Source: Ursus arctos (Eukaryota > Chordata > Mammalia > Carnivora > Ursidae). From it: a DNA stretch of 64,000 bases. The stretch spans positions 20,316,001 to 20,380,000 of the forward strand of contig NW_026622997.1 of NCBI RefSeq assembly GCF_023065955.2, given 5' to 3'. The position numbers were made by a program, and so were the translations under genes. This document shows, one piece after another, positions 46,013 to 58,210 of the stretch (position 1 is its first letter; every line of letters starts with the position of its first letter). Under the pieces are notes generated by a model. The model did no database searches, was not told the origin of the DNA, and was given only the letters and a program-made list of their open reading frames with translations.

Positions 46013-47689
46013 TTTATAAATAAATAAAAATTAAAAAATAAAATGCTCACGGTTGACAATTAAGCAGGACGTAGTTTCTTCTAGGAAGTCCAAGTTATCA
46101 TAGCACGTGGGCAGCATCATGAATGGAAAGCATTTTTTTCCTAGAAACCTTCAGTGACGACAATTTTCCACATCCGCAATGCTTAAGATTTTACACAGTG
46201 ATAGAGGACAAAGAAGTCCCAGACCTGGAATTTCCCCTTCTGCCACTTTGAGCCCAGGAAACAATGATGTTTACTTTTGAGATCTCTTGAATAGGATGCA
46301 TACGGTTTTAGGACTGTGTTCCGAAGCATCGAGTAAATGACTGCTAGATGTATAATTCATGTGTGTGTCTAGAATATGGTGTGATACAGTATTTGCAATT
46401 AATGTAGAGCTTTTTATTATCTAGTGAATTTTAAATTAACAGGGAACTTCTCCCGGGTTTTTGAATTAAAGGCTTCAAGTGGTATTTTAATGTATTTGCT
46501 TCTCAAAATGCAAGTTTTATTTTAATTTTCCTTTCTAGTTCTTCCTTTCCTATAATTCTTAAAACAGAAAAAAATATGTTTTTTTTTTCTAGGCAGACGA
46601 GGTCCTGGTACTCTCCTAGAAGTTCTATCATGATAATACGATTCCCTTTTTGACGATCAAGAGTAGAGGCTCACACTTAACATTTTATCTGCCAATTTAT
46701 TAATAGGAATAGCTCTTTGGAGATCTTTATTCCATCATGTAACATTACCCACATCAGAAGCACAACATCTAGAATAAATTTAATGTATCTTTTAAAACCA
46801 CACTGCTGAAATATTCACAAGCTGTAAATGTTTTCTTGGTCTGCCTGTGTAGGTGGAGGGAGGTGGAGTGGTGATAATCAAAGAGGAGGGCCAGGGAAGA
46901 GCTGCTAAGTGTATAGGGGAAATGAGTCTGTTGATTCTCTGATGGTAAAGGTCAATATTCTCCCAAATCCAAATTTGACATTCAGAACAAATCTAACTTC
47001 TGTCACATCTTCATGGAACAAGGACAAATTCTTTACTTTGTGATTTCTATTCCTCAACCTTCTAATAGCATCTTTTCTTTATTTGCCTGCCATCCCTGGT
47101 GACTTGCAGTCTTGAGGAGGCAGCTCTCGCAGAGAAGGGTCTCACATTATCAACTGCATTTTGCTGAAGTCATATTATGTGGAACAAGGACTTGTTGGCA
47201 GTAAGGCCCAGTGAATATCTCTCTTTGTGCAGAAACTGGCATAAGCACAGATGACAATGCCTTGAGCGGGGAACCTTAGAAATGGTCCATTACATAGTTG
47301 TAGAGAGTCAAAGGTGTTCTTGGAAAAGGTTGAGTGGTTTCGAAGGAGGGTGGGAAATTCTTGGCCTGAATTGCCCCTACTAAAGCAGAGATGACTTTTA
47401 AGACATAACATTTCTGCTAATGAAGCCTCTTTGAACAGAAATTGGAATGGGGTGCACAGGCTTCTAGAGAACTAGCTCATTTTAGAAAAAAGACAGATGT
47501 GTCCAGTTGGGTTTTTGATTCTCATTTTCTAGCAGGGTGCCATGGGGGATCTAGGAGTAGTTATGTCTGGGAAGGAAAAGGCAGATGTCTGTAGATGATC
47601 CCAACCATACCCCCATGGATGTCCCACTCTGTGACATTTGTCCGGCCAGTTCTTCTCATTTTAGTAGATAATATGGAGGTGGTAGAACA
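46013..47689. other. Unique intergenic sequence
   Basis: 1.7 kb without a recognised repeat, an unusually long clean stretch here. Contains AT-rich homeodomain-type words (for example TTGCAATTAATGTAG near 46395 and TTTAAATTAACAG near 46430). No coding feature. Confidence 0.4.
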
Positions 47690-47840
47690 AGTTGTATTTA
47701 ATAGTTGAATCTCGGACTCACTATTTATCAATGGTCTACATCTCTTCTGTGACTGTTACTTTCCCCATCTATAAAACAGGAGTCAAAACAATAACATCCC
47801 ATTAGGTTATTTAGACAAGTAAAAGAGAACACAGTTAAAA
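47690..47840 (+). mobile_element. MIR fragment, sense
   Basis: TCTGTGACTGTTACTTTCCCCATCTATAAAACAGGAGTCAAAACAATAACATCCCATTAGG is MIR-like. It stops where the SINE was inserted. Confidence 0.6.
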
Positions 47841-47848
47841 ATAACTCT

Positions 47849-48040
47849 GGGGTGCCTGGGTGGCTCAGTTGGTTAAGGCATCTGCCTTCAACTCAGGTCA
47901 TGATCCCAGGGTCCTGGGTTCAAGTTCTGCATCAACCTCCCTGATCAGCAGGGAATCTGCTTCTCCTTCTCCTCTCCATTCGTGCTCTTTCTCACTATCT
48001 CTGTCTTTCTCTCCCTCAAATGAATAAATAAAATCTTAAA
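47849..48040 (+). mobile_element. CAN-SINE, sense
   Basis: GGGGTGCCTGGGTGGCTCAGTTGGTTAAGGCATCTGCC, GTCATGATCCCAGGGTCCTGGG, and tail CAAATGAATAAATAAAATCTTAAAAAAA. Possible target duplication AACTCTG / AACCTCTG. Confidence 0.93.
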
Positions 48041-48401
48041 AAAAAAAACCTCTGAAAACTATGAAGCTTTAAATAAATGACAATAATAACAAAGGCAATA
48101 ATAAATAACAATAATAAATAATAAATCACACATCTTCTTACATGCTCCTCACAGTGACTGAAGAAGCAGTTACCATGCATGCCACTTGGCACCAAGCAAG
48201 TACTCAATAAAGATTTTTTAAAGGATTTTCAGAAGAAGAAACAGGCTTAGTGGGTTTAACAATTTAGTCTTTCTTTCCTTCATTCATTTAATGCTCAAAT
48301 TCATGCATTTAATTTTGCAAATAAAGATTTCGAGCTCCCTAAAGGAAGAACACATATCTCCCCAATTCATCAGGTTGCCTGGTAGATTTGAATCCATTTA
48401 G
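48041..48401. other. Intergenic sequence
   Basis: An (AATAAC/AAT)-rich segment at about 48070-48125; otherwise unique. CAAGTACTCAATAAAG near 48198 may be a MIR or L2 end. Confidence 0.4.
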
Positions 48402-48616
48402 ATCAAGAGTTTTCAACGAGGGGCAATTTTGCCACCGAGGGGATATTTGGCCATGCCCTGAGACATTTTTACTTGTCACAACTGGAGGGGGCTCCTGGCA
48501 TCCAGCAGGTAGGGGGCAGGAAGGCTGCTAAGGATCCTACAATGCACAGGACGTTCCCCTACAACAAAGAATTATCCGACCCAACATGTCAATACTATTG
48601 AGGCTGAGAAATCCCT
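48402..48616 (+). mobile_element. MER5A-like hAT-Charlie MITE, sense
   Basis: GAGGGGCAATTTTGCCACCGAGGGGATATTTGGCCATGCCCTGAGACATTTT...CCTACAATGCACAGGACG, CAACAAAGAATTATCCG and GAGGCTGAGAAATCC follow MER5A from end to end. Confidence 0.9.
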
Positions 48617-49374
48617 ATTTAGAGAAAATGGGATCTAGACTGTAATACGTCAGGTAAACTCGAGACATCAGAAGAGTTCAAGTTCTTTACCGTTTTCTGA
48701 TTCTAGCCCTTGACATCATTCCCTCATGCCCCTAACTCCTCCTTTTGTGTTGGAGAAGCCTTCTCTCAGCTGAGATGGCTGTCCTTCATTCACGTTGATG
48801 ATAGAACAACGAACTAGGCAGCCAGTGAGAAATCTTTTCTCCAAAGAAGATGATCTCCCCCTGCTACCTCAGCCAAAGAGACTTTGCTAGAACATAAAGC
48901 AGTCTCTTTGAATAGAGCTCGTTAGTCAAAATGAGAAGAGGAGCCAATCTCGGCAAGTTTAAAACATGACGTCTTCCTGATGCTTTTGAACTTCCCATCT
49001 TTATTATTCCTTTGACTCAATTTCTGATCTGCTTTTCATTTGCTCTATCTTTCTGAATTATTCACATTTTTATGAGCAATCCTTAATAATTTCTGCCACC
49101 AGGCAGGGAATAAGCAAATAAATAGTAAAGAGAGGTATTTCAATGTAACATTTCTCAAACATTGTCATTGGTCCACCGGTATTTCTTGGGCAGAGTTACA
49201 GAATTTGTTTTTTTCTGTTAAGAATAACTAACCTAGTGTATAAAGCTACAATAAATACGAAGCAACCAGCCACCAACCTATGGGAGCTGGGGCGGGGGGG
49301 AAGAGACTGGGGAGAGACACCAGGGTGGATGGTACAAAAGATCTTTGATTCACTTTAAATGCTTGAGGAAAAAA
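48617..49374. other. Unique intergenic sequence
   Basis: No gene or repeat seen. Confidence 0.45.
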
Positions 49375-49569
49375 GGTGCGCCTGGGTGGCTCAGTCGGTT
49401 AAGCGCCTGCCTTCAGCTCAGGTCATGATCTCAGGGTTCCGGGATTGAGACTACGTCAGGCACCATGCTTAGCGGGGAATCTGCTTCTCCCTCTCCCTCT
49501 GCTCCTCTCCCCTGCTCATGCTCTCTCTCTTTCTCTCTCAAATAAATAAATAAATAAATAATCTTAAAA
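49375..49569 (+). mobile_element. CAN-SINE, sense
   Basis: GTGCGCCTGGGTGGCTCAGTCGGTTAAGCGCCTGCC, TCAGGTCATGATCTCAGGGTTCCGGG, CTTCTCCCTCTCCCTCTGCTCC and a tail of AAATAAATAAATAAATAAATAATC. Clear target duplications are not obvious. Confidence 0.94.
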
Positions 49570-51254
49570 AAACCCACAAATTTTTGACAAAAAAATTACA
49601 ACTTTGATTAACAAACACAAAAATAAAAACATGCTTCAAGTACATATTATCCAAGGAAATGAGATGACGCATAAGAAAAAGAGGCTGAGAGGAAGAGGAA
49701 GAAGAAGGGAACCACAAAGAAGTATGTATGCACAAAAAGAGAAGGCCCGAGGCATAGGTTAAGGGCCAACCTCCCCTAACTACCCAGGGGCCAGTCCCTG
49801 CAACCTTCATTTCCTTGCCTTTCTTGCTCAAAATTTCTCTCCCCCCATCGGGCAACGCTTCCAGAGATTATCTGTCAGACTGATTTATGTGGGACTTAGG
49901 ACGTAGAAAATGAAAATAATCATTTGTCACTTTTTCAGTGTTTTCTTAACCTTTTATGGCCTACAGGAACCAGGGGGGGCTTCATTCCCTAATTATTTGC
50001 CGAGCAGTTCCCTCGCCCCACCCTCCCTCCAAAGCTACCAACAATCTTCTTTCCTTTCAGAGCATGAACTAGGGTGACACAGGCCCTGACCTCCTACCAT
50101 TTACAGCCTGTAAAATAAATCAATAAAACACACACACACACAGAAGTCAACTAAGGGGAAGTCAGAAAAAAATTTGTTCAAGTTTAAGCAAAAAAGTTTT
50201 AAATCTTTTTTTTTTGGCAACGTAATTATTGCTTTTCTTTAACGTTCAATTCTTTGGGGAAAATGGTTGGCAATTTTATGCATACGTCCCTTTGTGCACG
50301 TGTGTGCACACGCACACACACACAGACACAAATAATAATAATTAGCTTGTTGGCTGAATTGACCAACATTTGAATTAATAGGTATATATATATTTTTAGG
50401 CATCCGGTGTAGAAATTCCTGGCAAATAAATTGCTCTGCTATGTGACTGTCGAACATTAAATATTTGATCTTCCATAACTTAATGTTAAAGACCTTTTTT
50501 AGTGTATTATGTTTGCATCACCAAAGCAAAATGTCTTTGCCTAACCAAAGACAGGTTTAGCTCTTTCCAGTTTCTGATAATAAGCAACTCCAAAGTAAAA
50601 CATAAATTCACCCGAACACTGGGTTCACAGTTGGCAAAACAGTTTCGTGAAAAGATGTTATGGAAATCAGACAATTCTTTGAGGGAAAAGAACGGCATGT
50701 ATATCGTGTAATCCTGGTATAGGAAACTTTGAAGTGCTTTGAATGAATTATTCCTACGAAGGAACACTTTCCTGTGAAGGCGAGGGTGGATCTTTGTTCC
50801 CTTGCTCCTAATCATCCATGCTAATCTAAGGATGAATAAACCACATGGCAGCAAATCATATAGAAATCTCACGAGCCACAATTATTATCTGATGCGAACC
50901 TGCGGTTGCTATCGGAGACCCTACCTCTGTAAGTGTCTCTTTGCCTTAGATAGGTAGATGACCCAAGCCTTTGTTGGAAAAGTGTCATCCAGGCCCTCCA
51001 CGATGATTCCAGACTCTTGCTGCTACTTCAGTTTCTCATTAGGTGCTCATTATAAATCGGTGCTTCGGAGAGGGCCCTTCTCTCCAAAGATGTCGCATAT
51101 TGGGGATTGCTAAGGTATTGAAATGCCATGACTAGTCATTCATTCCCACATTCCATGAATATTGACTGAATCCCTCCTGGACACACGAGAAGACAAATCA
51201 CAATCCCGTGAAGAGTTTGTGGGTCTGGTGTTTGAAGTAGGCAAAAATGGACTT
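49570..51254. other. Unique intergenic sequence
   Basis: Short CA runs at about 50128-50143 and 50305-50332. A 124-codon minus-strand frame at 50507-50881 has no recognisable domain. Confidence 0.45.
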
Positions 51255-51635
51255 TAAAAATCCCTAGTAGGCTACGTACTGTATGATTCCAACTACACGA
51301 CCTCCTGGAAAGGGCAGTAAAAAGATCAGTGGTTTCCAGGGATCCAGGGGCGGGGGGCGGGGATACCTAGGTAGAACAAAGAGGATTTTTAGGGCAGTGA
51401 AACTACTCTGTATGATACTGCGTGGTGGGTACATGTTTTTATATATTTGTCCAAACCCATAGAATCTACAATGCCAAGAGCAACCCCTAGGTTCATCAAT
51501 TGTATCATCTGCCCCACTCTGATGGGGGGATGTTAATAATGGGGGGTAGGGAGTGTATGGGATATCTCTGTGCCTTCCTCTCCGTTTTGCTGGGACTCTC
51601 AAAGTGCTCTGAAAAATAAAGTCCATTTTCTAAAA
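51255..51635 (+). mobile_element. Old LINE-1 3' end, sense
   Basis: GTACTGTATGATTCCAACTACACGACC, GATCAGTGGTTTCCAGGGATCC, TGTATGATACTGCGTGGTGGGTACATG and ATTTGTCCAAACCCATAGAATC are typical of L1M/L1ME 3'UTRs, ending CTGAAAAATAAAGTCC. Confidence 0.78.
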
Positions 51636-51984
51636 AGCCGACTGGTAAAACGTAATAGATCTTAGAGAGGGCAAACCTTCCACTGGTCAGCTGTTCTGAA
51701 CTCCAAGTCCCCACCAGTTTATTCTGTGTTTTCCTATGGCCACTAGCAAACAGCTGGATATCTGAAATGGCCTTGGTGAAAGACGATTTGGGTTGGGGGG
51801 ACTTTTAGGAAGGAATCTCTGGGGAATGGAGGGCTAGCCAGAGAAAGAAGACCTAAATAGACCATCAGGGGTAGGCAGTGAGCAGTGAACATTAGTTGGA
51901 GGAGGGCTGGGTTATGGGGGTGGCAGGGCGACATCTGAATTTGAGTTCCATCCACAAAAGGCGAGGTGGTTCAAAAGACAATGT

Positions 51985-52325
51985 GACTCAAAATGGATCA
52001 AAGACCTAAATATAAGAGCTGAGACTATAAAGCTCTTGGAAGAAAACAGAGGGGTAAATTTTCATGACCTTGGATTTGGCAATGGTTTCTTAAATACGAC
52101 ACCAAAAGCACAGGCCACAAAAGAAAAAAAAATAGATAAATTGGACTTTGTTAAAATGAAAAACTTTTGGGCATGAAAGGATACCACGGAGAGAGTGAAA
52201 AGGCAACCCACAGAACAGGAGGAAACACTTGCAAATCCTATACCTTCTAAGTGTCTAGTATTCCGCATAGGTGAAGATCTCCTGCAATACAACCATAAAC
52301 AAACAATTCAAACAATGGGCATAGT
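51985..52325 (+). mobile_element. LINE-1 ORF2 C-terminal fragment, sense
   Basis: ACTCAAAATGGATCAAAGACCTAAATATAAGAGC, GCTCTTGGAAGAAAACAG, GACACCAAAAGCACAGGCCACAAAAG and AACCATAAACAAACAATTCAAACAATGGGC follow L1 order. Frame-broken; its right end touches a SINE. Confidence 0.82.
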
Positions 52326-52332
52326 TGGGCTG

Positions 52333-52492
52333 TGCAGGTGCCTCCGTTGGTTAAGCGTCCAACTCTTGATTTCAGCTCAGGTCATGATCTCAGGGTTTTG
52401 GGATCGAGCCCCGGATTGGGCTCCACGCTAGGCCCAGAGTCGGCTTGAGAGTCTCTCTTTCCCTCTCCCTTTCCCTCTGCCACCCCCCCCCC
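52333..52492 (+). mobile_element. CAN-SINE, sense, tail missing
   Basis: CAGGTGCCTCCGTTGGTTAAGCGTCC, GCTCAGGTCATGATCTCAGGGTTTTGGGATCGAGCCC and CTCTTTCCCTCTCCCTTTCCCTCTGCC, then a C run. No A-rich tail follows, so the 3' end is truncated. Confidence 0.92.
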
Positions 52493-52782
52493 CACTTCAC
52501 CTTATAAACCTGGCTTCTTATTCTTAACTGCAAGCCTTATGCTATTTCCCTTCCTTACTCTTGTCTCAGGGTATACCAGCCCTCAGGGGCTTCAGAATGC
52601 AATTCTGGTCCCATGTCATTCGTGAAAAACTCTCTCACCCCGGCTCCTGCCTAATTGACTTTCTTTGAAAAACAAAACCAAAGCACTTTGAGACTAATGA
52701 TTTCTAGAACTAATCTGGGCCCTTCGCTATTGTTGGACACAACAGCTTGGTTTTGTCAATCTCTGTTGTACTTCTTTCTATG
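52493..52782. other. Unique intergenic sequence
   Basis: No gene or repeat seen. Confidence 0.4.
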
Positions 52783-53013
52783 GTAGACTTTCTCAATCTC
52801 AGCACTATTGACATTTCGGGCCAGGCAATTATCTGTCGTGGGGGCTGTCTTGTGTTTTATAGCATGGTTAGCAACATCCCTGGCCTCCACCCACTAGATG
52901 TCTTTAGCACCCACCCACTCCCAGTCGTGACCACCAACAATGTCTCCAGACACTGCCGGATGTCTCTGGGGCCGGGAAGCGAGAGCAAAGTCACCCTCCA
53001 GTTGAGAACCCAT
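52783..53013 (-). mobile_element. MER5A-like hAT-Charlie MITE, antisense
   Basis: GTAGACTTTCTCAATCTCAGCACTATTGACATTTCGGGCC, CAACATCCCTGGCCTCCACCCACTAGATG, GACCACCAACAATGTCTCCAGACACTGCC and CCCTCCAGTTGAGAACCC give full-length MER5A on the minus strand. Confidence 0.9.
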
Positions 53014-53870
53014 CCTAGGGTGCCTCCCTGAACCTCAGCAGCAAGAAAGCTCAAAGTTACCTTTCTCAGACGCTGTTGTTGCTAGGACTCAGGACAGGAA
53101 ATCGGTTCTGACAAGTAGGTGAACTTGTGCTAGATTTGAAAGGTTACAGTGAGGTGGATACCATCTTCCTTTGCTTCTGGCTGTTTTCAAATGGCAAAAA
53201 AAAAAAAAAAAAGTGGTGGAGATGAACAATATTTCTGTAGCAATATTCCTTGTCCATTCTCCAGGATGTTGAGAAGAGACATGCATGCGTGCCGGGGAAA
53301 AGCAGTGGTGGGAGGGAGGGCTCCAAGTCCCATTCTCTAGCTTTATGAATGTCAAGAGGCAGTTTCCAGAATAGCACGGTGCTGGCAGCTTCCTGATTCC
53401 TGATGGCAGTTATTCAAGTGTGTTCTTGAGCTTACCAGATCTGCTCCTGACTTCAGAGTTACTAGGTCCCTGGTGATCAGCTGTAGTGTTACAGGAGTCA
53501 GTTCCAAGAGCCAGTTGAGAGTCAACTCTTGAACCCTTCCACCATTTTTTGCACACTGGGTTCACTTCCTCAATCTTTTTCTGAATGAAATCGGTGGTTT
53601 CTCTTTCCTGTGCTGAACCCCCTGATCTGACTCTTTGGTGAATTTTCTTTCTTTCTGAGTAGTTAAGTTTCCTACAGGGAGGAGTCACATTTATTTCTCT
53701 CATCTACTTCCCATCATTTCTATCCAGTGCTGCGTTCAGAGTGGGAACTAGAAAAGCAAACCAATTAATTTGTGTTTGGCATTCATTAGAAAACTCGTTC
53801 GATGCATAAAGACTTGAGGACAAAAAGGTGAAAGAAAGAGACACACCCCTCCCCCCAGCTCCTTCCAGTT
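53014..53870. other. Unique intergenic sequence
   Basis: A 17-base A run near 53195. The 97-codon minus-strand frame at 53410-53703 has no known domain. Confidence 0.45.
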
Positions 53871-53871
53871 T

Positions 53872-54073
53872 GTTTGTTTTTTTTAAAGATTTTATTTATT
53901 TATTTGACAGAGATAGAGACAGCCAGCGAGAGAGGGAACACAAGCAGGGGGAGTGGGAGAGGAAGAAGCAGGCTCACAGCGGAGGAGCCTGATGTGGGGC
54001 TCGATCCCACAACGCCGGGATCGCGCCCTGAGCCGAAGGCAGACGCCCAACCGCTGTGCCACCCAGGCGCCCC
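53872..54073 (-). mobile_element. CAN-SINE (SINEC1_AMe type), antisense, little diverged
   Basis: AAAGATTTTATTTATTTATTTGACAG, AGAGACAGCCAGCGAGAGAGGG, ACAACGCCGGGATCGCGCCCTGAGCCG, and CACCCAGGCGCCCC. Exact target duplication CTCCTTCCAGTTT (53859-53871 and 54074-54086). Confidence 0.96.
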
Positions 54074-54274
54074 CTCCTTCCAGTTTTTTATCTTCTTCAG
54101 TGTGTTGTAGAACCCGGACATGAATGTCTGACCCAGGAGAGAGAAACTGTTTCCGGTGGGAAACTGGTTTGAGTCGTTCTTACTGATGGGCTCAATCGTA
54201 CTCTCCATTCCAGGCGAATGGCCGTATAAAATACCCAGGGTACACTCTCCTTAGAATAAGACCAATCAGGCTTT

Positions 54275-55185
54275 TAGCTGTAGATGTCTATTCACTGGTG
54301 GCTCCCGAGTTTTCCTTCCATGCCTGGCCTCTCGCCTGAGCTCCAAACTTGTATGTACCATTGCCTAGTTGGTGTCTCCAGTTGGATATCTGAGATTCAT
54401 ATTAAATGCCACATGTGTAAAAACAAACTCCTCTTCTCCTAGCCCGGTCTACCTCTCTTCCTGTCTTCTGCATCTTAGCAAATGGACCACCATCCACTCA
54501 CATCAAAAACCTAGAAATAATGATCAATTTGTCCCTTTCCCTCCACCTCCACTGTGATACCATCAGCCATCCTCTATCACCTCTCATTCCCTCATTGGTC
54601 CCACTGTTTTCACTCTTTCTCCCACATTTAAACACGAATCAGATCATGTCTCTACTCTGCTGAGATCTGGGCTATAGCTTCTCGTCAGAATAAATCCCTT
54701 GAATCCAGGGAGCAGAGCGTACCAAGATGTAGCCACTGTCTGCCCCCCAACCCAAACACATGCTATCCAGGTCTTTCTTCTGTTCCTTGAACTCCCAAGC
54801 TCTTTACAGCCTCAGGGCCTTTGCAACTGCTTTTCTCATCCATACTCTGGCTCCTTGCATGTCTACTTCTCATCTTTCAGATCTTAGCTCACATGTCACC
54901 CCTCAGACATGTTTTGCTTAATCAGCCCATCTTCAGTGAACCCCGCCTTCTAGGTCATCCGCTGTCATATCCCCCTGTTAATTTCCCTTAGTGCTCGTCA
55001 GTATCTAAATGACCTTGTCTACTCTGTTTTCTGGTTGATTTCTTGTTTAGTGTGCCCTGACAAGATGTAACCCTCATTAAGGCAAGACCATCCATCTGTC
55101 TCACTGCTGCCTCCCAGCACGTGAAGCAGCACTCGGCACATTGTAGGGCCTCAGTAAACAATCGTTGAATGAATGAATAGTTCTT
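54275..55185 (+). mobile_element. LINE-2 3' region, about 900 bp
   Basis: GTTGGTGTCTCCAGTTGGATATCTG, AATCAGATCATGTCTCTACTCTGC, TTTGCAACTGC, CTCATCTTTCAGATCTTAGCTCACATGTCACC, CTGCTGCCTCCCAGCACG and CAGTAAACAATCGTTGAATGAATGAAT are L2 signatures in order. This is a long L2 remnant, with no usable frame. Confidence 0.85.
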
Positions 55186-55189
55186 ATCA

Positions 55190-57640
55190 ATATTATTTTA
55201 TTATGGAAAATACATATAATCATATAAATACATACACATCTTAACTATTTTCAGGGATTCATTTTAGTGGCATTAAGTACAGTCACATTGTTATACACTC
55301 ATCACTACCATCAATCTATAGAGTACTTTTCATTTTGAAATATGGAAAATCTCTACCCACTGAACACTAACTCCCTGGTCCTCCCTCCTGCAATGCCTGG
55401 TAACAACCATCATTCTACCTTCTTTATGAATTTGACTACTCTAGGAACCTCATCTAAATAGATTCATACAGTATCTGTCCTTTTGTGACTTGTTCATGGT
55501 ACTTAACACAATGTTTTCAGGGTTCACCCATGTTGTAGCCAATGTCAGAATTTCCTTCTTTTTTTAAGGCTGAATAATATTTCATTGCATGTATTTACCA
55601 CATTTTGTTTATCCACTCTTGTGTATATGGACACTTGGGTTACTTCCACCCTGTGGCTATTCCTGGCTTGAGGAATAATGCTGCTGTGAACTGGAGGTGC
55701 AAATACCTCTGGAGACCCTGCTTTCAATTCTTTTGTGTATATACATCCAGAAATGTCATTGTTGGGTTTCATGGTAATTCTAGCTTTAATTTTGGGGGAG
55801 CCACCATACTGTTTTCTATAGCACTGCATCGTTTTACACTCACATCAACAGTGCGCAAGGATTCCAATTTCTTCACATCTTCACCAGCATTGGTTATTTT
55901 CTGTTTTGTTTGGTTTTATTTATAGTAGTCATCCTAATGGGGTTGAGGTGATAGCTCACTGTGGTCTTGATTTACAGGTCCCTAATGATTAGTAAGGTGA
56001 AACATCTTCTCATGGGCTTGTTGGTCACTTGTACATCTTCTTAGGAGAAATGTCTATTCAAGTCTTTTGTTTATTTCTAAATCAGGTTTGTTGTTATTGT
56101 TGAGTTGTAGGAATTCTTTATATATTCTGGATACTAGACCCTTATCAAATACACAATTTGCGAATATTTTCTCCAGTTCCATGGGTTGCCTTTCCATTCT
56201 GTGGATTGTATCCTTTGATGCACAGAGTTTTTTATTTTAATGTAGTCCAAATTTTCTGTTTTGTCTTTTGTTGCCTGACCTTTTTGTGTCATATCCAAGA
56301 AATCATTGCTAAATCCAATGTCATGAAGGTTTCCCCCTAAGTTTTCTTCTAAGAGCTTTACACTTACATCTTTGATGTATTTTGAATGGTTGCAAGATAA
56401 GGGTCCAACTTCATTCTTTAGCGTGTGGATATCCAGTTTTTCCAGCACTATTTGTTGAAAAGACTGTCCTTTCCCCATTGAATGGTCTTGACATTTTGTC
56501 AAAAAAATTTGGCCAAATATAGGAAGGTTTATTCTGGGCTTGAGCTCTCTATTTTATTTCATTGGTCTGTATGTCTTGATGCCAGCACAATCCTGACTTG
56601 ATGATCATGGCTTTGTAGCACGTAAGAGAATCAGAAAGTGTGAGCTCGGGGCGCCTGGGTGGCACAGCGGTTAAGCGTCTGCCTTCGGCTCAGGGCGTGA
56701 TCCCGGTGTTCTGGGATCAAGTCCCACATCGGGCTCCTCCGCTGGGAGCCTGCTTCTTCCTCTCCCACTCCCCCTGCTTGTGTTCCCTCTCTTGCTGGCT
56801 GTCTCTCTGTCACATAAATAAATAAAATCTTTAAAAAAAAAAAAAGAAAGTGTGAGCTCTCCAACTTTGTTATTTTTCAAGATTGGTTATTCAGGGTCCT
56901 TTGAGATGCCATATGAATATCAGAACAGATTTTTCTATTTCTGAAAAAAAAAACCATCAATGGGATTTTGATAGGGATTATATTGAACCTGTAGACTATT
57001 TGGGGTAGTATTGACATTTTAACAATATTAAGTCTGCCATTGAATTCTGTTTAGTAGTATTTTGTTAAGCATTTTTTCATCAATATTCACCAGAGATATT
57101 GGTCTGTACTTTTCTTGTAGTGTCTTTGTCTGACTTTAGTGTTAGGGTAATGCTAGCCTCCTAAAATGAGTTTGGGAGTGTTCCCTCCTCTTCAATTTTT
57201 GGACCAGTTTGAGCAGGATTGGTGTAATTCTTTAAATGCTTAGTAGAATTTGCCAATAAAGCCATCTGGTCCCGGGCTTTTCTTTATCATGAGGTCTTTG
57301 ATTACTGATTAAATCCCCTCACTAGTTATAGGTCTGTTCAGATTTTCTATTTCTTCATAATTGAGTCTTGGGAGATTGTGTGTTTCTAGGAATGTGTCCA
57401 TTTTATCTGGGTTATTCAATTTCTTGGCATACAATTGGTCACAATACTCTCTTATGGTCCGTTTTTATTTCTATGCAATCAGTAGTCACGACTCTCTTCC
57501 ATTTCTGATTTTCGTTATTTTAGTTTCTCTCTTGTTTGTCTTAGTCAATCTAGCTAAAGGTTTGTCTATTTTGTTTATCTTTTCAAAGAACCAATTCTTG
57601 GTTTTGTTCTCCATGTGTTTTAGATCTATTGTTTAAAGGG
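55190..57640 (-). mobile_element. LINE-1 (L1MA/MB-like) 3' half, antisense
   Basis: From the reversed 3'UTR (AAATACATATAATCATATAAATACATAC, GGCTGAATAATATTTCATTGCATG), through CCATACTGTTTTCTATAGC, CTCATGGGCTTGTTGG, GGATACTAGACCCTTATCAAATAC and GGGTCCAACTTCATTCTTTAGCG, into the reverse transcriptase region (ACTTTTCTTGTAGTGTCTTTGTCTG, AATTGAGTCTTGGGAGATTGTGTG, TCTTTTCAAAGAACCAATTCTTGG). A block is missing near 57045. A SINE interrupts it at 56648-56844. Confidence 0.9.
56648..56844 (+). mobile_element. CAN-SINE (SINEC1_AMe type), sense, young
   Basis: GGGGCGCCTGGGTGGCACAGCGGTTAAGCG head, GGGCGTGATCCCGGTGTTC, CTTCTTCCTCTCCCACTCCCCC body, and an ACATAAATAAATAAAATCTTT(A)n tail. Exact 15-bp target duplication AGAAAGTGTGAGCTC (56633-56647 and 56845-56859) inside the antisense L1. 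Confidence 0.97.
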
Positions 57641-57869
57641 GAAGGGAAAGAACAGAAGACAAATAGCTTGAATCCCTTCAAGATAATTCTAAACTTGGCT
57701 GTGTAGGGAAGAAGAGACTTGTTGAACTGAGTGACATTGTCACCGTTTAGGTAGGAGCGGGCACTATTTCTGGAAAAGCTCTTTGTCATTCTTCATTGCA
57801 GCTGCAGCCAAGCCTGGAAAAAAGAAACCTTGTTGTGCATTTCGTGCAAAATAGATAATAAAAAATAAA
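57641..57869. other. Unique intergenic sequence
   Basis: Nothing recognised. Confidence 0.4.
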
Positions 57870-58115
57870 TAGCTTATATTTACATATGTGCTTATTACGT
57901 GCCAGGCATTATTCTAAGCACTTTACATATATTAACTCAGTTCATCCTCATAGTAATCCTAGTAATCCATAGTAATCTTCATAGTGAGGTTGGTACTATT
58001 ATTAATCCCATTTTACAGATGGACAAACTGAGGCACAGAGTTTAAATCATGGCTAGTAAATGTCAGAACTGAGATTCCCACTCAGGTGGTCTAGCTTCAA
58101 AGATGCTACACTGCC
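57870..58115 (-). mobile_element. MIR, antisense, nearly complete
   Basis: TTATTACGTGCCAGGCATTATTCTAAGCACTTTACATATATTAACTCAG, TTAATCCCATTTTACAGATGGACAAACTGAGGCACAGAG and CAGAACTGAGATTCCCACTCAGG give the antisense MIR order. A local AGTAATC duplication lies near 57950-57975. Confidence 0.9.
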
Positions 58116-58210
58116 TCTACTAATAAATGCATTCTTTCCATGGGGATATTGGTGATGGATGGAATAGACATGCAAATTGATCTTTCCTTTAAAGTTTGCC
58201 AGTCAGTCTA

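Noticed and set aside
53144..53377. Overlapping open frames around a poly-A run
   Set aside because: F-rich segments come from the A homopolymer on the opposite strand; no conserved feature.
56648..56720. tRNA-like sequence
   Set aside because: It is the tRNA-derived head of a CAN-SINE with a long CT-rich body and A tail, flanked by target duplications; not a tRNA gene. The same applies to all other SINE heads here.
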